Assembly: GCA_918241715.1 (NCBI GenBank)
Contig: CAKJYB010000050.1
Coordinates: 1 to 30,394, forward strand
Source of the DNA: Clostridiales bacterium
GTDB lineage: Bacteria > Bacillota > Clostridia > Christensenellales > UBA1242
Length of the DNA: 30,394 nt
Direction: 5' to 3'
Position 1 is the first letter of the stretch. Each line of letters starts with the position of its first letter. Positions 23,979 to 30,394 of the stretch are shown here, piece after piece. The translations under genes were made by a program, and so were the position numbers. Below the pieces are notes generated by a model, which saw nothing but the letters and a program-made list of their open reading frames with translations, made no database searches and was not told the origin of the DNA.

Positions 23979-23995
23979 ATAACCTTTGTTATAAT
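23967..23995 (+). promoter_or_regulatory. Promoter of mnmE, overlapping the jag terminator
   Basis: TTGATT (23967-23972), 17 bp, TATAAT (23990-23995). Predicted start near 24002, only about 3 bases before the mnmE ATG. Confidence 0.5.
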
Positions 23996-24004
23996 AAAAG
24001 CACT

Positions 24005-25342
24005 ATGAGAGATTGCATTGTTTCAATTTCTACACCACTTGGAAAAGGTGCCGTTGCTATTGTCAGAATGAGTGGAAAAGACAGCCTGCCTGTTGCACTC
24101 AAACTTTTTCATTCCAAACATTTTGACGAAGGAAAAATAAAACCAAGATTTATGTACTTTGGCACGTTTGATCTTTCAGAAACAGCAAAAGAAGAGTGTT
24201 TGATGGTTTACTTTAAAGCTCCATTTTCTTACACCGGAGAAGACATTGTAGAATTTCAGGTGCATGGTGGAGTTTTGCTTGCGCAAAAAATTGTTGAAGC
24301 GTGTTTGAATGCTGGTGCAGTTATGGCAGAGCCCGGAGAATATTCCAAAAGAGCATTTTTAAATGGAAAGATTACGCTTGACAAAGCAGAAGCAATTATT
24401 GGAGAAATCAACGCAGAGACGGAAGGCGAACTTAACAGCAGTTTGCAAATCACAAACGGCAGGCTTGCAGAAGAGATTTTGGAAGAACAACAAAACATTC
24501 AAACAATGATTGCAGAAATTGAAGTTGGAATGGATTACCCTGATGAAACAGAAGAGTTAAATCTTAAACTTGATATAAGAGAAAGACTTTTTCAAACTGA
24601 AAACAGAATAGAAAAAATACTTTCACAATCTCAAAGTGCAACCTACATAAAAAACGGAATAAATGTTGCTCTTGTTGGAAAAACAAACGTTGGCAAAAGT
24701 AGTATCATGAATGCCCTTCTTGGCGAAGATAGGGCCATTGTAACCGACATAAAAGGTACAACAAGAGACAGCATAACAGAGAGTTTTATTTATCACGGAA
24801 TAAAAATAAATCTTATTGACACTGCAGGAATCAGAGAGACAAAAGACATTGTTGAAAATATAGGAATTGAAAAAAGCAAACAAAACTTAAACACTGCAGA
24901 CCTTGTGCTTTTTGTGCTTGACGGAAGCGAAAATGAAACGGCAGAAGACAAAGAAATAGAAAACCTTTTGAAAGGAAAGAAATTTATCACCCTTATAAAC
25001 AAGACTGACAAAAAGAGAGTTTTGGAAAAGAAGAAAAACGAAATTGAAATTTCTGCCACAACAAACAAAAACGTAGAAAAACTCAAACAAAAGATTTTAA
25101 ACATGGTTTTAAACGAAGAAATCGACTTCAACAATCTGGTTTTGACAAACGAAAGACAAGTTCAGATTTTAAAAGATGCAAAAAGCATTTTGGAAGAGAT
25201 AGGACAAAACCAAAATCTCCAAATAGACGTGCTTTCAATGCTTGTCAAAAAATTGTGGTTGACACTTGGAAAAATCACTGGAAATACAGAAAATGAAGAT
25301 ATAATAAATTTGATTTTTTCAAAATTTTGTTTAGGGAAATAA
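24005..25342 (+). CDS. mnmE: tRNA uridine-5-carboxymethylaminomethyl GTPase MnmE
   Basis: A 445-residue GTPase that with MnmG modifies U34 of tRNAs. N-terminal MRDCIVSISTPLGKGAVAIV is the usual MnmE start with folate-binding domain; then a helical domain carrying the G domain with G1 GKTNVGKSS (about 224), G2-like TTRDS, G3 DTAGIRET and G4 NKTD, and the C-terminal FCLGK, a close variant of the catalytic FCIGK with the Cys kept. ATG 24005 chosen from family alignment; an in-frame ATG at 23960 would run through the jag terminator. No ribosome site is visible and the promoter is almost adjacent, so a leaderless mRNA is possible. First gene of mnmE-phosphatase-mnmG-rsmG. Confidence 0.96.
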   Translation: MRDCIVSISTPLGKGAVAIVRMSGKDSLPVALKLFHSKHFDEGKIKPRFMYFGTFDLSETAKEECLMVYFKAPFSYTGEDIVEFQVHGGVLLAQKIVEACLNAGAVMAEPGEYSKRAFLNGKITLDKAEAIIGEINAETEGELNSSLQITNGRLAEEILEEQQNIQTMIAEIEVGMDYPDETEELNLKLDIRERLFQTENRIEKILSQSQSATYIKNGINVALVGKTNVGKSSIMNALLGEDRAIVTDIKGTTRDSITESFIYHGIKINLIDTAGIRETKDIVENIGIEKSKQNLNTADLVLFVLDGSENETAEDKEIENLLKGKKFITLINKTDKKRVLEKKKNEIEISATTNKNVEKLKQKILNMVLNEEIDFNNLVLTNERQVQILKDAKSILEEIGQNQNLQIDVLSMLVKKLWLTLGKITGNTENEDIINLIFSKFCLGK

Positions 25343-25353
25343 AAGGAACAAAA

Positions 25354-25878
25354 ATGATATATCTTGTAAGACATGGAGAAACTGACTTTAACAAATTTCA
25401 TGTAAGTCAAGGAAGAACGGACACTTCCTTAAATTCAAAAGGACTTGAACAAGCAAAAACTTTAAGCAAAAAACTTAAAGATTTTAAATATGACGTGATA
25501 TTTTGTTCGTCTCTTACAAGAGCAAAACAAACTTGTGATTATATAACAAAATATCACAAATGCCCCGTTTTTTATGACGACAGAATTGTGGAAGTTGGAA
25601 AGGGAAGTTTGGAAACACATATAAACACAATGGAAACATACAAAAAGTTTTTCGCAAATCCACATGAATTTGGTGGAGAATCTGAAGAAGATGTTTTCAA
25701 GAGAGTTAGATCATTTTTGAAAGACTTGAAAAAATACAAAGGAAAAGAGATTCTGATAATTTCTCATGGTGGAATGTATAAATACATAAAACACATTTTA
25801 GAAAAGAAAGATGAGAAGAAAGACCCACTAGAAAAAATAGACATGGACAACTGCGGGGTTGTAGAATTTAAATTTTAA
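25354..25878 (+). CDS. Histidine phosphatase family protein (phosphoglycerate mutase-like)
   Basis: A 174-residue branch-1 histidine phosphatase: N-terminal IYLVRHGETDFN with phospho-accepting His in RHG, the second arginine in SSLTRAKQT, a Glu in VEVGKGSLE, and the C-terminal ISHGGM His. Members include alpha-ribazole phosphatase (CobC) and broad phosphatases; the substrate cannot be read from sequence. ATG 25354 chosen because AAAGGA sits just upstream; an upstream in-frame ATG would overlap mnmE. It lies 11 bp after mnmE and 11 bp before mnmG, inside the modification operon. Confidence 0.88.
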   Translation: MIYLVRHGETDFNKFHVSQGRTDTSLNSKGLEQAKTLSKKLKDFKYDVIFCSSLTRAKQTCDYITKYHKCPVFYDDRIVEVGKGSLETHINTMETYKKFFANPHEFGGESEEDVFKRVRSFLKDLKKYKGKEILIISHGGMYKYIKHILEKKDEKKDPLEKIDMDNCGVVEFKF

Positions 25879-25889
25879 AAGAAGGGAAA

Positions 25890-27758
25890 ATGGAAAAATT
25901 TGATTCAATTGTGATAGGTGCAGGACATGCTGGTTGTGAATCTGCACTTGCACTTGCAAGAACAGGAAACAAAACATTGTTGTTGACGATAAGCCTTGAT
26001 GCTATCGCCTTTCTTGCTTGCAACCCTTCTATTGGTGGAACGGCAAAAGGACAGCTTGTTGGAGAAATAGATGCCCTTGGTGGAGAAATGGGCGTAAATG
26101 CCGACAAAACGGCAATTCAAATAAGAATGCTTAATAGTGGAAAGGGCCCTGCAGTGCAAAGTTTAAGAGCTCAAGCAGACAAAAACGAATATCATACACA
26201 AATGAAAAAGACCCTTGAAAATGAGAAAAATTTAATTGTTAGACAGGGTGAAGTTGACAGCGTAGAAATAGACGGAGAAAACAAAATTATAACAACACAC
26301 CTTGGCATAAAATACCAAGCAAAGAGTGTTGTTTTTGCAACAGGCGTTTATTTGAAAAGTGAAATCATCATTGGATCAACCAGAGAAAAAACTGGGCCAA
26401 ACGGATTTAAAAACAGCGAAAATCTTTCAAACAGCCTAAAAAAACTTGGAATAAAACTTTTGAGATTTAAAACCGGAACGCCCGTAAGATTGCACGCAAG
26501 AAGTGTGGATTTTTCTAAAATGGAAATCCAAAATGGCGACGAAAACATACAACCTTTTTCATTTATGACAGAGAATAAAATTGAAAACAGAGCTGTGTGT
26601 TATCTTACATACACAACACCAAAAACACACGAAATTATAAGAGCAAACCTTGACAAAGCTCCGGCAATTTCTGGAGAAATCAAAGGTGTTGGGCCAAGAT
26701 ATTGCCCTTCAATTGAAACAAAGGTTGTCAGATTTGCTGACAAAGAAAGACACCAACTTTTCTTGGAACCGGAAGCGCTTGAAACAAAAGAGATGTATTT
26801 GCAAGGGTTTAGTACTTCAATGCCTGCAGAGATACAAAAAGAAATGGTTGAAAGCGTTATTGGGCTTGAAAAAGCAGAGATAATGCGTGATGCCTACGCC
26901 ATAGAATATGACTGCATTGACCCAACTCAACTTAAACCGACTTTGGAACTTAAAGGTGTCGACGGACTCTTTTTTGCTGGGCAAATAAACGGAACAAGTG
27001 GATACGAAGAAGCTGGCGCACAAGGGCTTATTGCTGGAATAAATGCAAACCTTTACAACAAAGGAAAAGACGGGCTTGTTTTAAAGAGAAGTGATGGATA
27101 TATTGGTGTTTTGATTGACGATATTGTAACAAAAGGTACAAACGAACCTTACCGAATGATGACAAGTCGTGCAGAGTACAGACTTTTGCTTAGACAAGAC
27201 AATGCCGACATGAGACTTACAGAGATTGGAAGAAAGGTTGGTCTAGTTGACGACAAAAGATATCAAAAATTTCTTCACAAAAAACAAATTATGAAAGAGA
27301 TCGAAGAAAAACTTGAAACAAAAGTAAAAGTTGATAAAAAACTTGAAAAACTCTTTTCCGACAACGAAGAAACCTTGCCAAAGGAAAGCATGAAACTTAG
27401 AGATGTTATGAAGAGAAACAACATTGACATCTACAAAATTGACAAAGCATACAACCTTTTCAACGAAGAAGAGAAAAAATTCCTTGAATTTGTAAATATA
27501 AACATAAAATACGAAGGATATTTAAAACAACAGCAAGAAGACATAGATAAAATGCTTGCAAACGAAAACGTTTCAATACCGGAAGACTTTAAATACGAAG
27601 GCTTAAAGGGAATAAGAACGGAAGCGATTGAAAAACTTTCTCAAATTGGACCTTTCAATATTGGGCAGGCATCAAGAATTTCTGGCGTATCCCCTTCCGA
27701 TATTGCTGTTTTAAGCGTTTTTGTTAAAAAATTTAAAGAAGAAAAGAAGAAAAAATGA
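25890..27758 (+). CDS. mnmG: tRNA uridine-5-carboxymethylaminomethyl enzyme MnmG (GidA)
   Basis: A 622-residue FAD protein, normal length, partner of MnmE in making cmnm5U34. Seen: the FAD-binding GAGHAGCESA (10-19), CNPSIGGTAKGQLVGEIDALGG, MLNSGKGPAVQSLRAQADK, GTPVR, GVGPRYCPSIE.K, FLEPE, GLFFAGQINGTSGYEEAGAQG, and the C-terminal helical region with ASRISGVSPSDI. GAAGGG three to four bases before the ATG. Its stop overlaps the rsmG start (ATGA), indicating coupled translation. Confidence 0.98.
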   Translation: MEKFDSIVIGAGHAGCESALALARTGNKTLLLTISLDAIAFLACNPSIGGTAKGQLVGEIDALGGEMGVNADKTAIQIRMLNSGKGPAVQSLRAQADKNEYHTQMKKTLENEKNLIVRQGEVDSVEIDGENKIITTHLGIKYQAKSVVFATGVYLKSEIIIGSTREKTGPNGFKNSENLSNSLKKLGIKLLRFKTGTPVRLHARSVDFSKMEIQNGDENIQPFSFMTENKIENRAVCYLTYTTPKTHEIIRANLDKAPAISGEIKGVGPRYCPSIETKVVRFADKERHQLFLEPEALETKEMYLQGFSTSMPAEIQKEMVESVIGLEKAEIMRDAYAIEYDCIDPTQLKPTLELKGVDGLFFAGQINGTSGYEEAGAQGLIAGINANLYNKGKDGLVLKRSDGYIGVLIDDIVTKGTNEPYRMMTSRAEYRLLLRQDNADMRLTEIGRKVGLVDDKRYQKFLHKKQIMKEIEEKLETKVKVDKKLEKLFSDNEETLPKESMKLRDVMKRNNIDIYKIDKAYNLFNEEEKKFLEFVNINIKYEGYLKQQQEDIDKMLANENVSIPEDFKYEGLKGIRTEAIEKLSQIGPFNIGQASRISGVSPSDIAVLSVFVKKFKEEKKKK

Positions 27759-28453
27759 AAAATCTTGTAAAAATTTTTGAAAAATATGGAATAAATGTGT
27801 CAAAAGAACAGGAAAACCAGTTTGACAGATATTTTTCTATGCTTGTTGAAACAAACAAGGTTATGAATTTGACTGCAATCACCGAAGAAAATGAAGTTTT
27901 GATTAAACATTTCTTAGACAGCGCAATTCCTGAAAAGTTTATTCCACAAAATTCAAGCGTGATTGATATCGGGTCTGGAGCAGGATTTCCTGCAATTCCA
28001 CTCAAAATTGTGAGACCCGATTTAAAAATTTGCATGGTTGACAGCCTAAACAAAAGAATAAACTTTTTAAATGAAGTTGTGTCAGAACTAAAATTGAACA
28101 ACACAACAGCATTTCATTCAAGAGCAGAAGATTTTGCAAAAGAAAACAGAGAAAGTTTTGATGTTGCAGTTGCAAGAGCTGTTGCCCCACTCAACACTTT
28201 GGTCGAATATTTGCTTCCATTTGTAAAAATTGGTGGGACGGCAGTTATTTACAAATCGACAAAATTGGAAGAAGAGTTGGAAGAAGCGAAAAACGCAATC
28301 AAAATTTTGGGCGCAAAGGTGGAAAAGATTGAAAGTTTTGAAATAACAGAACAAAATATTGCAAGAAACATTCTAATTTTAAGAAAAATTTCAAAAACTC
28401 CAGCAAAATATCCTAGAAACAAAAACAATCCAAAGTTAAACCCAATAAAATAA
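27755..28453 (+). CDS. rsmG: 16S rRNA (guanine527-N7)-methyltransferase RsmG (GidB)
   Basis: A 232-residue SAM-dependent methyltransferase for G527 of 16S rRNA. Family marks: MNLTAITEENEVLIKHFLDS, the SAM loop IDIGSGAGFPAIPLKI (about 70-85), MVDSLNKRINFL and VARAVAPL. The start overlaps the mnmG stop by four bases. Last gene of the mnmE operon, followed by a strong hairpin. Loss of this gene in other bacteria gives low-level streptomycin resistance. Confidence 0.97.
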   Translation: MKNLVKIFEKYGINVSKEQENQFDRYFSMLVETNKVMNLTAITEENEVLIKHFLDSAIPEKFIPQNSSVIDIGSGAGFPAIPLKIVRPDLKICMVDSLNKRINFLNEVVSELKLNNTTAFHSRAEDFAKENRESFDVAVARAVAPLNTLVEYLLPFVKIGGTAVIYKSTKLEEELEEAKNAIKILGAKVEKIESFEITEQNIARNILILRKISKTPAKYPRNKNNPKLNPIK

Positions 28454-28467
28454 ACATAATTAAGTGT

Positions 28468-28505
28468 AAATAAGCGTAATTTTTGAAATTATGCTTATTT
28501 TTCTT
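28468..28505 (+). terminator. Terminator of the mnmE-mnmG-rsmG operon
   Basis: 15-bp stem (28468-28482 with 28486-28500, one G/U pair) and a three-base loop followed by a T-rich tract. Stem is AT-rich, so efficiency is uncertain. Confidence 0.65.
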
Positions 28506-28526
28506 TATTTTTTTGGGTAATTTTAG

Positions 28527-28532
28527 TATAAT
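28527..28532 (+). promoter_or_regulatory. -10 box of the parA-parB operon
   Basis: AGTATAAT with no good -35 box at 16-18 bp (TTTATT at 28504-28509 is weak). AAGGAAG precedes the parA ATG. Confidence 0.35.
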
Positions 28533-28552
28533 TTTAAAGAAAGGAAGTAGAG

Positions 28553-29380
28553 ATGGGAAAAATTATTGCTTTTGCCAACCAAAAAGGTGGCGTTGGAAAG
28601 ACTACAACATGCGTGAACGTTGCCACATACATGGCTTTGATGGATAAAAAAGTTCTTATTTTGGACTTGGACCCACAAGGAAATGCAACTACGGCAGTTG
28701 GAATAAACAAAACTAAAGATTTAAAGACGATTTATGACCTTATTGATGGCGAAAGTGCTTACGACGAAGTAATTCAGACCACAATTGTTGATAATTTGTT
28801 TATAATTCCATCAACAGTTGACCTTTCAGGTGCCGAAGTTGAGCTGATTCAAATCCCACAAAGAGAAAAAGTTATCAAAAGAATCCTTGACGAGATCAAA
28901 GATGGGTACGATTTTATACTTATCGACTGCCCACCATCGCTTAGTTTGATAACCGTAAACGCTTTGACGGCTGCAAACAGCATAATTATACCTATACAAT
29001 GCGAATTTTTTGCTTTGGAAGGCTTAACTCAGCTTATGAACACCGTAAGATTGATTAAATATCACTTAAATCCAGAACTTGATGTTGAAGGCGTTGTTAT
29101 GACGATGAAAGACAAGAGATACAACCTTACAAATCAAGTAAGCAACGAAATTCTTAAATTTTTCAACAAAAAAGTGTATTTGACAACAATTCCAAGAAAT
29201 ATAAGACTTGCAGAAGCGCCAAGTCATGGGCTTCCAGTTGCACTTTATGATTCAACATCAAAAGGGGCAGAAGCGTATTTGAGCTTGGCAGAAGAAATTA
29301 TGAAAAGGAACAACACTCCTTTTACAAAAATTTCAAAACTAAGAAAAATTAAATTTAAAGGAGAAAATGTAAATGGCTAA
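28553..29380 (+). CDS. parA: Chromosome partitioning ATPase ParA (Soj)
   Basis: A 275-residue deviant Walker ATPase that, with ParB-parS, moves origins apart and, in Bacillus, also controls DnaA. Seen: deviant Walker A KGGVGKTTT (11-19), DLDPQGNATTAVG, Walker B-type ILIDCPPSL, and EFFALEGL.QL. Normal length with a short basic tail (KLRKIKFKGE) that could help nonspecific DNA binding. Overlaps parB by 8 bp. Position after rsmG is the common arrangement. Confidence 0.97.
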   Translation: MGKIIAFANQKGGVGKTTTCVNVATYMALMDKKVLILDLDPQGNATTAVGINKTKDLKTIYDLIDGESAYDEVIQTTIVDNLFIIPSTVDLSGAEVELIQIPQREKVIKRILDEIKDGYDFILIDCPPSLSLITVNALTAANSIIIPIQCEFFALEGLTQLMNTVRLIKYHLNPELDVEGVVMTMKDKRYNLTNQVSNEILKFFNKKVYLTTIPRNIRLAEAPSHGLPVALYDSTSKGAEAYLSLAEEIMKRNNTPFTKISKLRKIKFKGENVNG

Positions 29381-30305
29381 TAAAGGACTTGGGCGTGGAC
29401 TTGAGGCTCTGTTTGGTGTGTATGATGAGCAAAATAGTTATAATAATATAACCAAACAAGATCGTTCTGAAGTTGGTGTAACAGAAGTTGACATTTCAAA
29501 AATAAAACCAAACCCAAACCAACCAAGAAAGAATTTTGACGAAGAAGCATTAAATGATCTTGCTGCTTCAATCAAGGTTCACGGAATTATTCAACCTATT
29601 GTTGTAAACAAAGAAAGAGACGGAAGTTATCTTATAATCGCTGGTGAAAGAAGATGGAGAGCTGCAAACAAGTGTGGCCTTGCAAAAGTTCCTGTTATCA
29701 TAAAGAATTATACAGAAAAGCAAGTTAAAGAAATCAGCATTATAGAAAACTTGCAAAGAGAAGATTTAAATCCAATCGAAGCTGCAAGAGCTATTAAAGA
29801 ATTGATGGAAGAATATGGTCTTACTCAAGAAGTTGTTTCTGAAAGGATTGGAAAAAGCCGTTCTAATATTGCAAACACCTTAAGATTGCTCACTCTTTAT
29901 CCAGATGTAATCAAAATGGTTGAAGATGGAGATTTGTCTGCAGGACATGCAAGGTGCTTGGTTGTGATTGAGGACAAAAACGACCAAATTAAAATAGCGC
30001 AAGCAGCAAAAAGCAAAAAGTGGAGTGTTAGAGAACTTGAAAAAGCTGTAAAGCACTATACAGACCCAAAAGTAAAAGTTAAGGTAAAACAAGAACAATC
30101 AATCGAACTTAAAGATTTGATAAATCAAATGCAAAAAACTTTTGCAACAAAAGTATCTGCAATTGGAAATGACAACAAAGGAAGAATTTACATTGACTAT
30201 TATAGCAGAGACGATTTAGATAGGATTGCCGAATTGCTTGAATTGTTAAATAAAAGAGAAATGACTCTTCAAGACTTGCAAAACTACAATAAAAGAAACA
30301 AATAA
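29373..30305 (+). CDS. parB: Chromosome partitioning protein ParB (Spo0J)
   Basis: A 310-residue CTP-dependent DNA clamp that loads at parS. N terminus KGLGRGLEALFG is the usual ParA-interacting stretch; then the CTP-binding core with GIIQP (71-75), GERRWRA (91-97, the GxRRxxA motif), ENLQREDLNPIE, the HTH region GLTQEVVSERIGKSRSNIANTLRLL, and a C-terminal dimerisation domain. AAAGGAG inside the parA end precedes the ATG. A perfect parS lies 13 bp after its stop codon. Confidence 0.97.
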   Translation: MANKGLGRGLEALFGVYDEQNSYNNITKQDRSEVGVTEVDISKIKPNPNQPRKNFDEEALNDLAASIKVHGIIQPIVVNKERDGSYLIIAGERRWRAANKCGLAKVPVIIKNYTEKQVKEISIIENLQREDLNPIEAARAIKELMEEYGLTQEVVSERIGKSRSNIANTLRLLTLYPDVIKMVEDGDLSAGHARCLVVIEDKNDQIKIAQAAKSKKWSVRELEKAVKHYTDPKVKVKVKQEQSIELKDLINQMQKTFATKVSAIGNDNKGRIYIDYYSRDDLDRIAELLELLNKREMTLQDLQNYNKRNK

Positions 30306-30313
30306 AAAGATAT

Positions 30314-30349
30314 AAGAATGTTTCACGTGAAACATTCTTTTATTATTTT
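30314..30349 (+). terminator. Probable terminator of parA-parB built on the parS palindrome
   Basis: A perfect 26-bp palindrome (30314-30339) followed by a T-rich tract (TTATTATTTT). It can form a 12-13 bp hairpin in RNA. It wholly contains parS. Confidence 0.6.
30319..30334. promoter_or_regulatory. parS: parS centromere site
   Basis: TGTTTCACGTGAAACA is an exact match to the conserved 16-bp ParB-binding palindrome. It sits just downstream of parB and about 20 kb from oriC. Confidence 0.97.
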
Positions 30350-30394
30350 GACCCAAATTGTGCTATGCGCTACTCAAAATTGACTGGTTTTTTG

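Noticed and set aside
23960..24004. Upstream in-frame ATG for mnmE adding 15 residues
   Set aside because: It lies in the jag terminator and upstream of the likely transcription start; the MnmE family starts at the MRDCIVSIS stretch.
1..30394. CRISPR arrays, insertion sequences, prophage or toxin-antitoxin genes
   Set aside because: No regular short repeats, transposase, integrase or phage structural genes were seen on either strand.

Overview
This window is the replication-origin region of a low-GC bacterial chromosome. Synteny (rpmH-rnpA-yidD-yidC, jag-mnmE-mnmG-rsmG-parA-parB, recF, dnaA, dnaN), AGGAG-type ribosome binding sites, a parS site, a PASTA-bearing class B PBP beside an FtsL-like gene, a Jag/KhpB protein and lipoproteins all point to Firmicutes, most likely an uncultured, possibly host-associated, member of Clostridia. 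That placement is inference from gene content and base composition, not from a search.

Left arm (1-8583, all minus strand). The order in transcription direction is recF, a 970-residue membrane protein with a CvpA-like N terminus, rsmH, an FtsL-like membrane protein, a SpoVD/FtsI-type transpeptidase with a C-terminal PASTA domain, and a YugP-like zinc metallopeptidase. At the far left edge a good minus-strand promoter fires out of the window.

Origin (8584-10297). recF and dnaA diverge. The 262-bp dnaA-dnaN gap carries two perfect and two one-mismatch DnaA boxes, a 13-bp-arm inverted repeat, an AT-rich stretch (candidate unwinding element) and the dnaN promoter. Coding strand switches from minus to plus here, as expected for divergent replichores.

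Right arm, first part (10298-14336, plus). dnaN, a small lipoprotein gene bracketed by two identical 26-bp terminators, then the compact rpmH-rnpA-yidD-yidC operon for ribosome assembly, tRNA maturation and membrane protein insertion.

Accessory stretch (14337-23000, mixed strands). A double-length ThyX-like flavin-dependent thymidylate synthase, a peptidoglycan amidase-like protein with two PG-binding domains, a PnuC-type vitamin transporter with a structured leader, a PLP enzyme of the aluminium-resistance/methionine gamma-lyase-like family, a 960-residue surface lipoprotein, tRNA-Ser(UGA), and a cytidylate-kinase-like protein. This stretch separates yidC from jag, which are neighbours in many Firmicutes.

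Right arm, second part (23066-30394, plus). jag/khpB, mnmE, a histidine phosphatase, mnmG, rsmG, then parA-parB and a perfect parS palindrome. Together with oriC about 20 kb away this forms the chromosome segregation module.

The observations most worth checking are the ThyX protein whose two halves appear to have split the active-site motifs between them, the structured pnuC leader, parS embedded in a 26-bp terminator-like palindrome, three genes (zinc peptidase, recF, mnmE) whose -10 box abuts the start codon and which lack a Shine-Dalgarno sequence (candidate leaderless mRNAs), and the amidase that lacks one expected zinc histidine.
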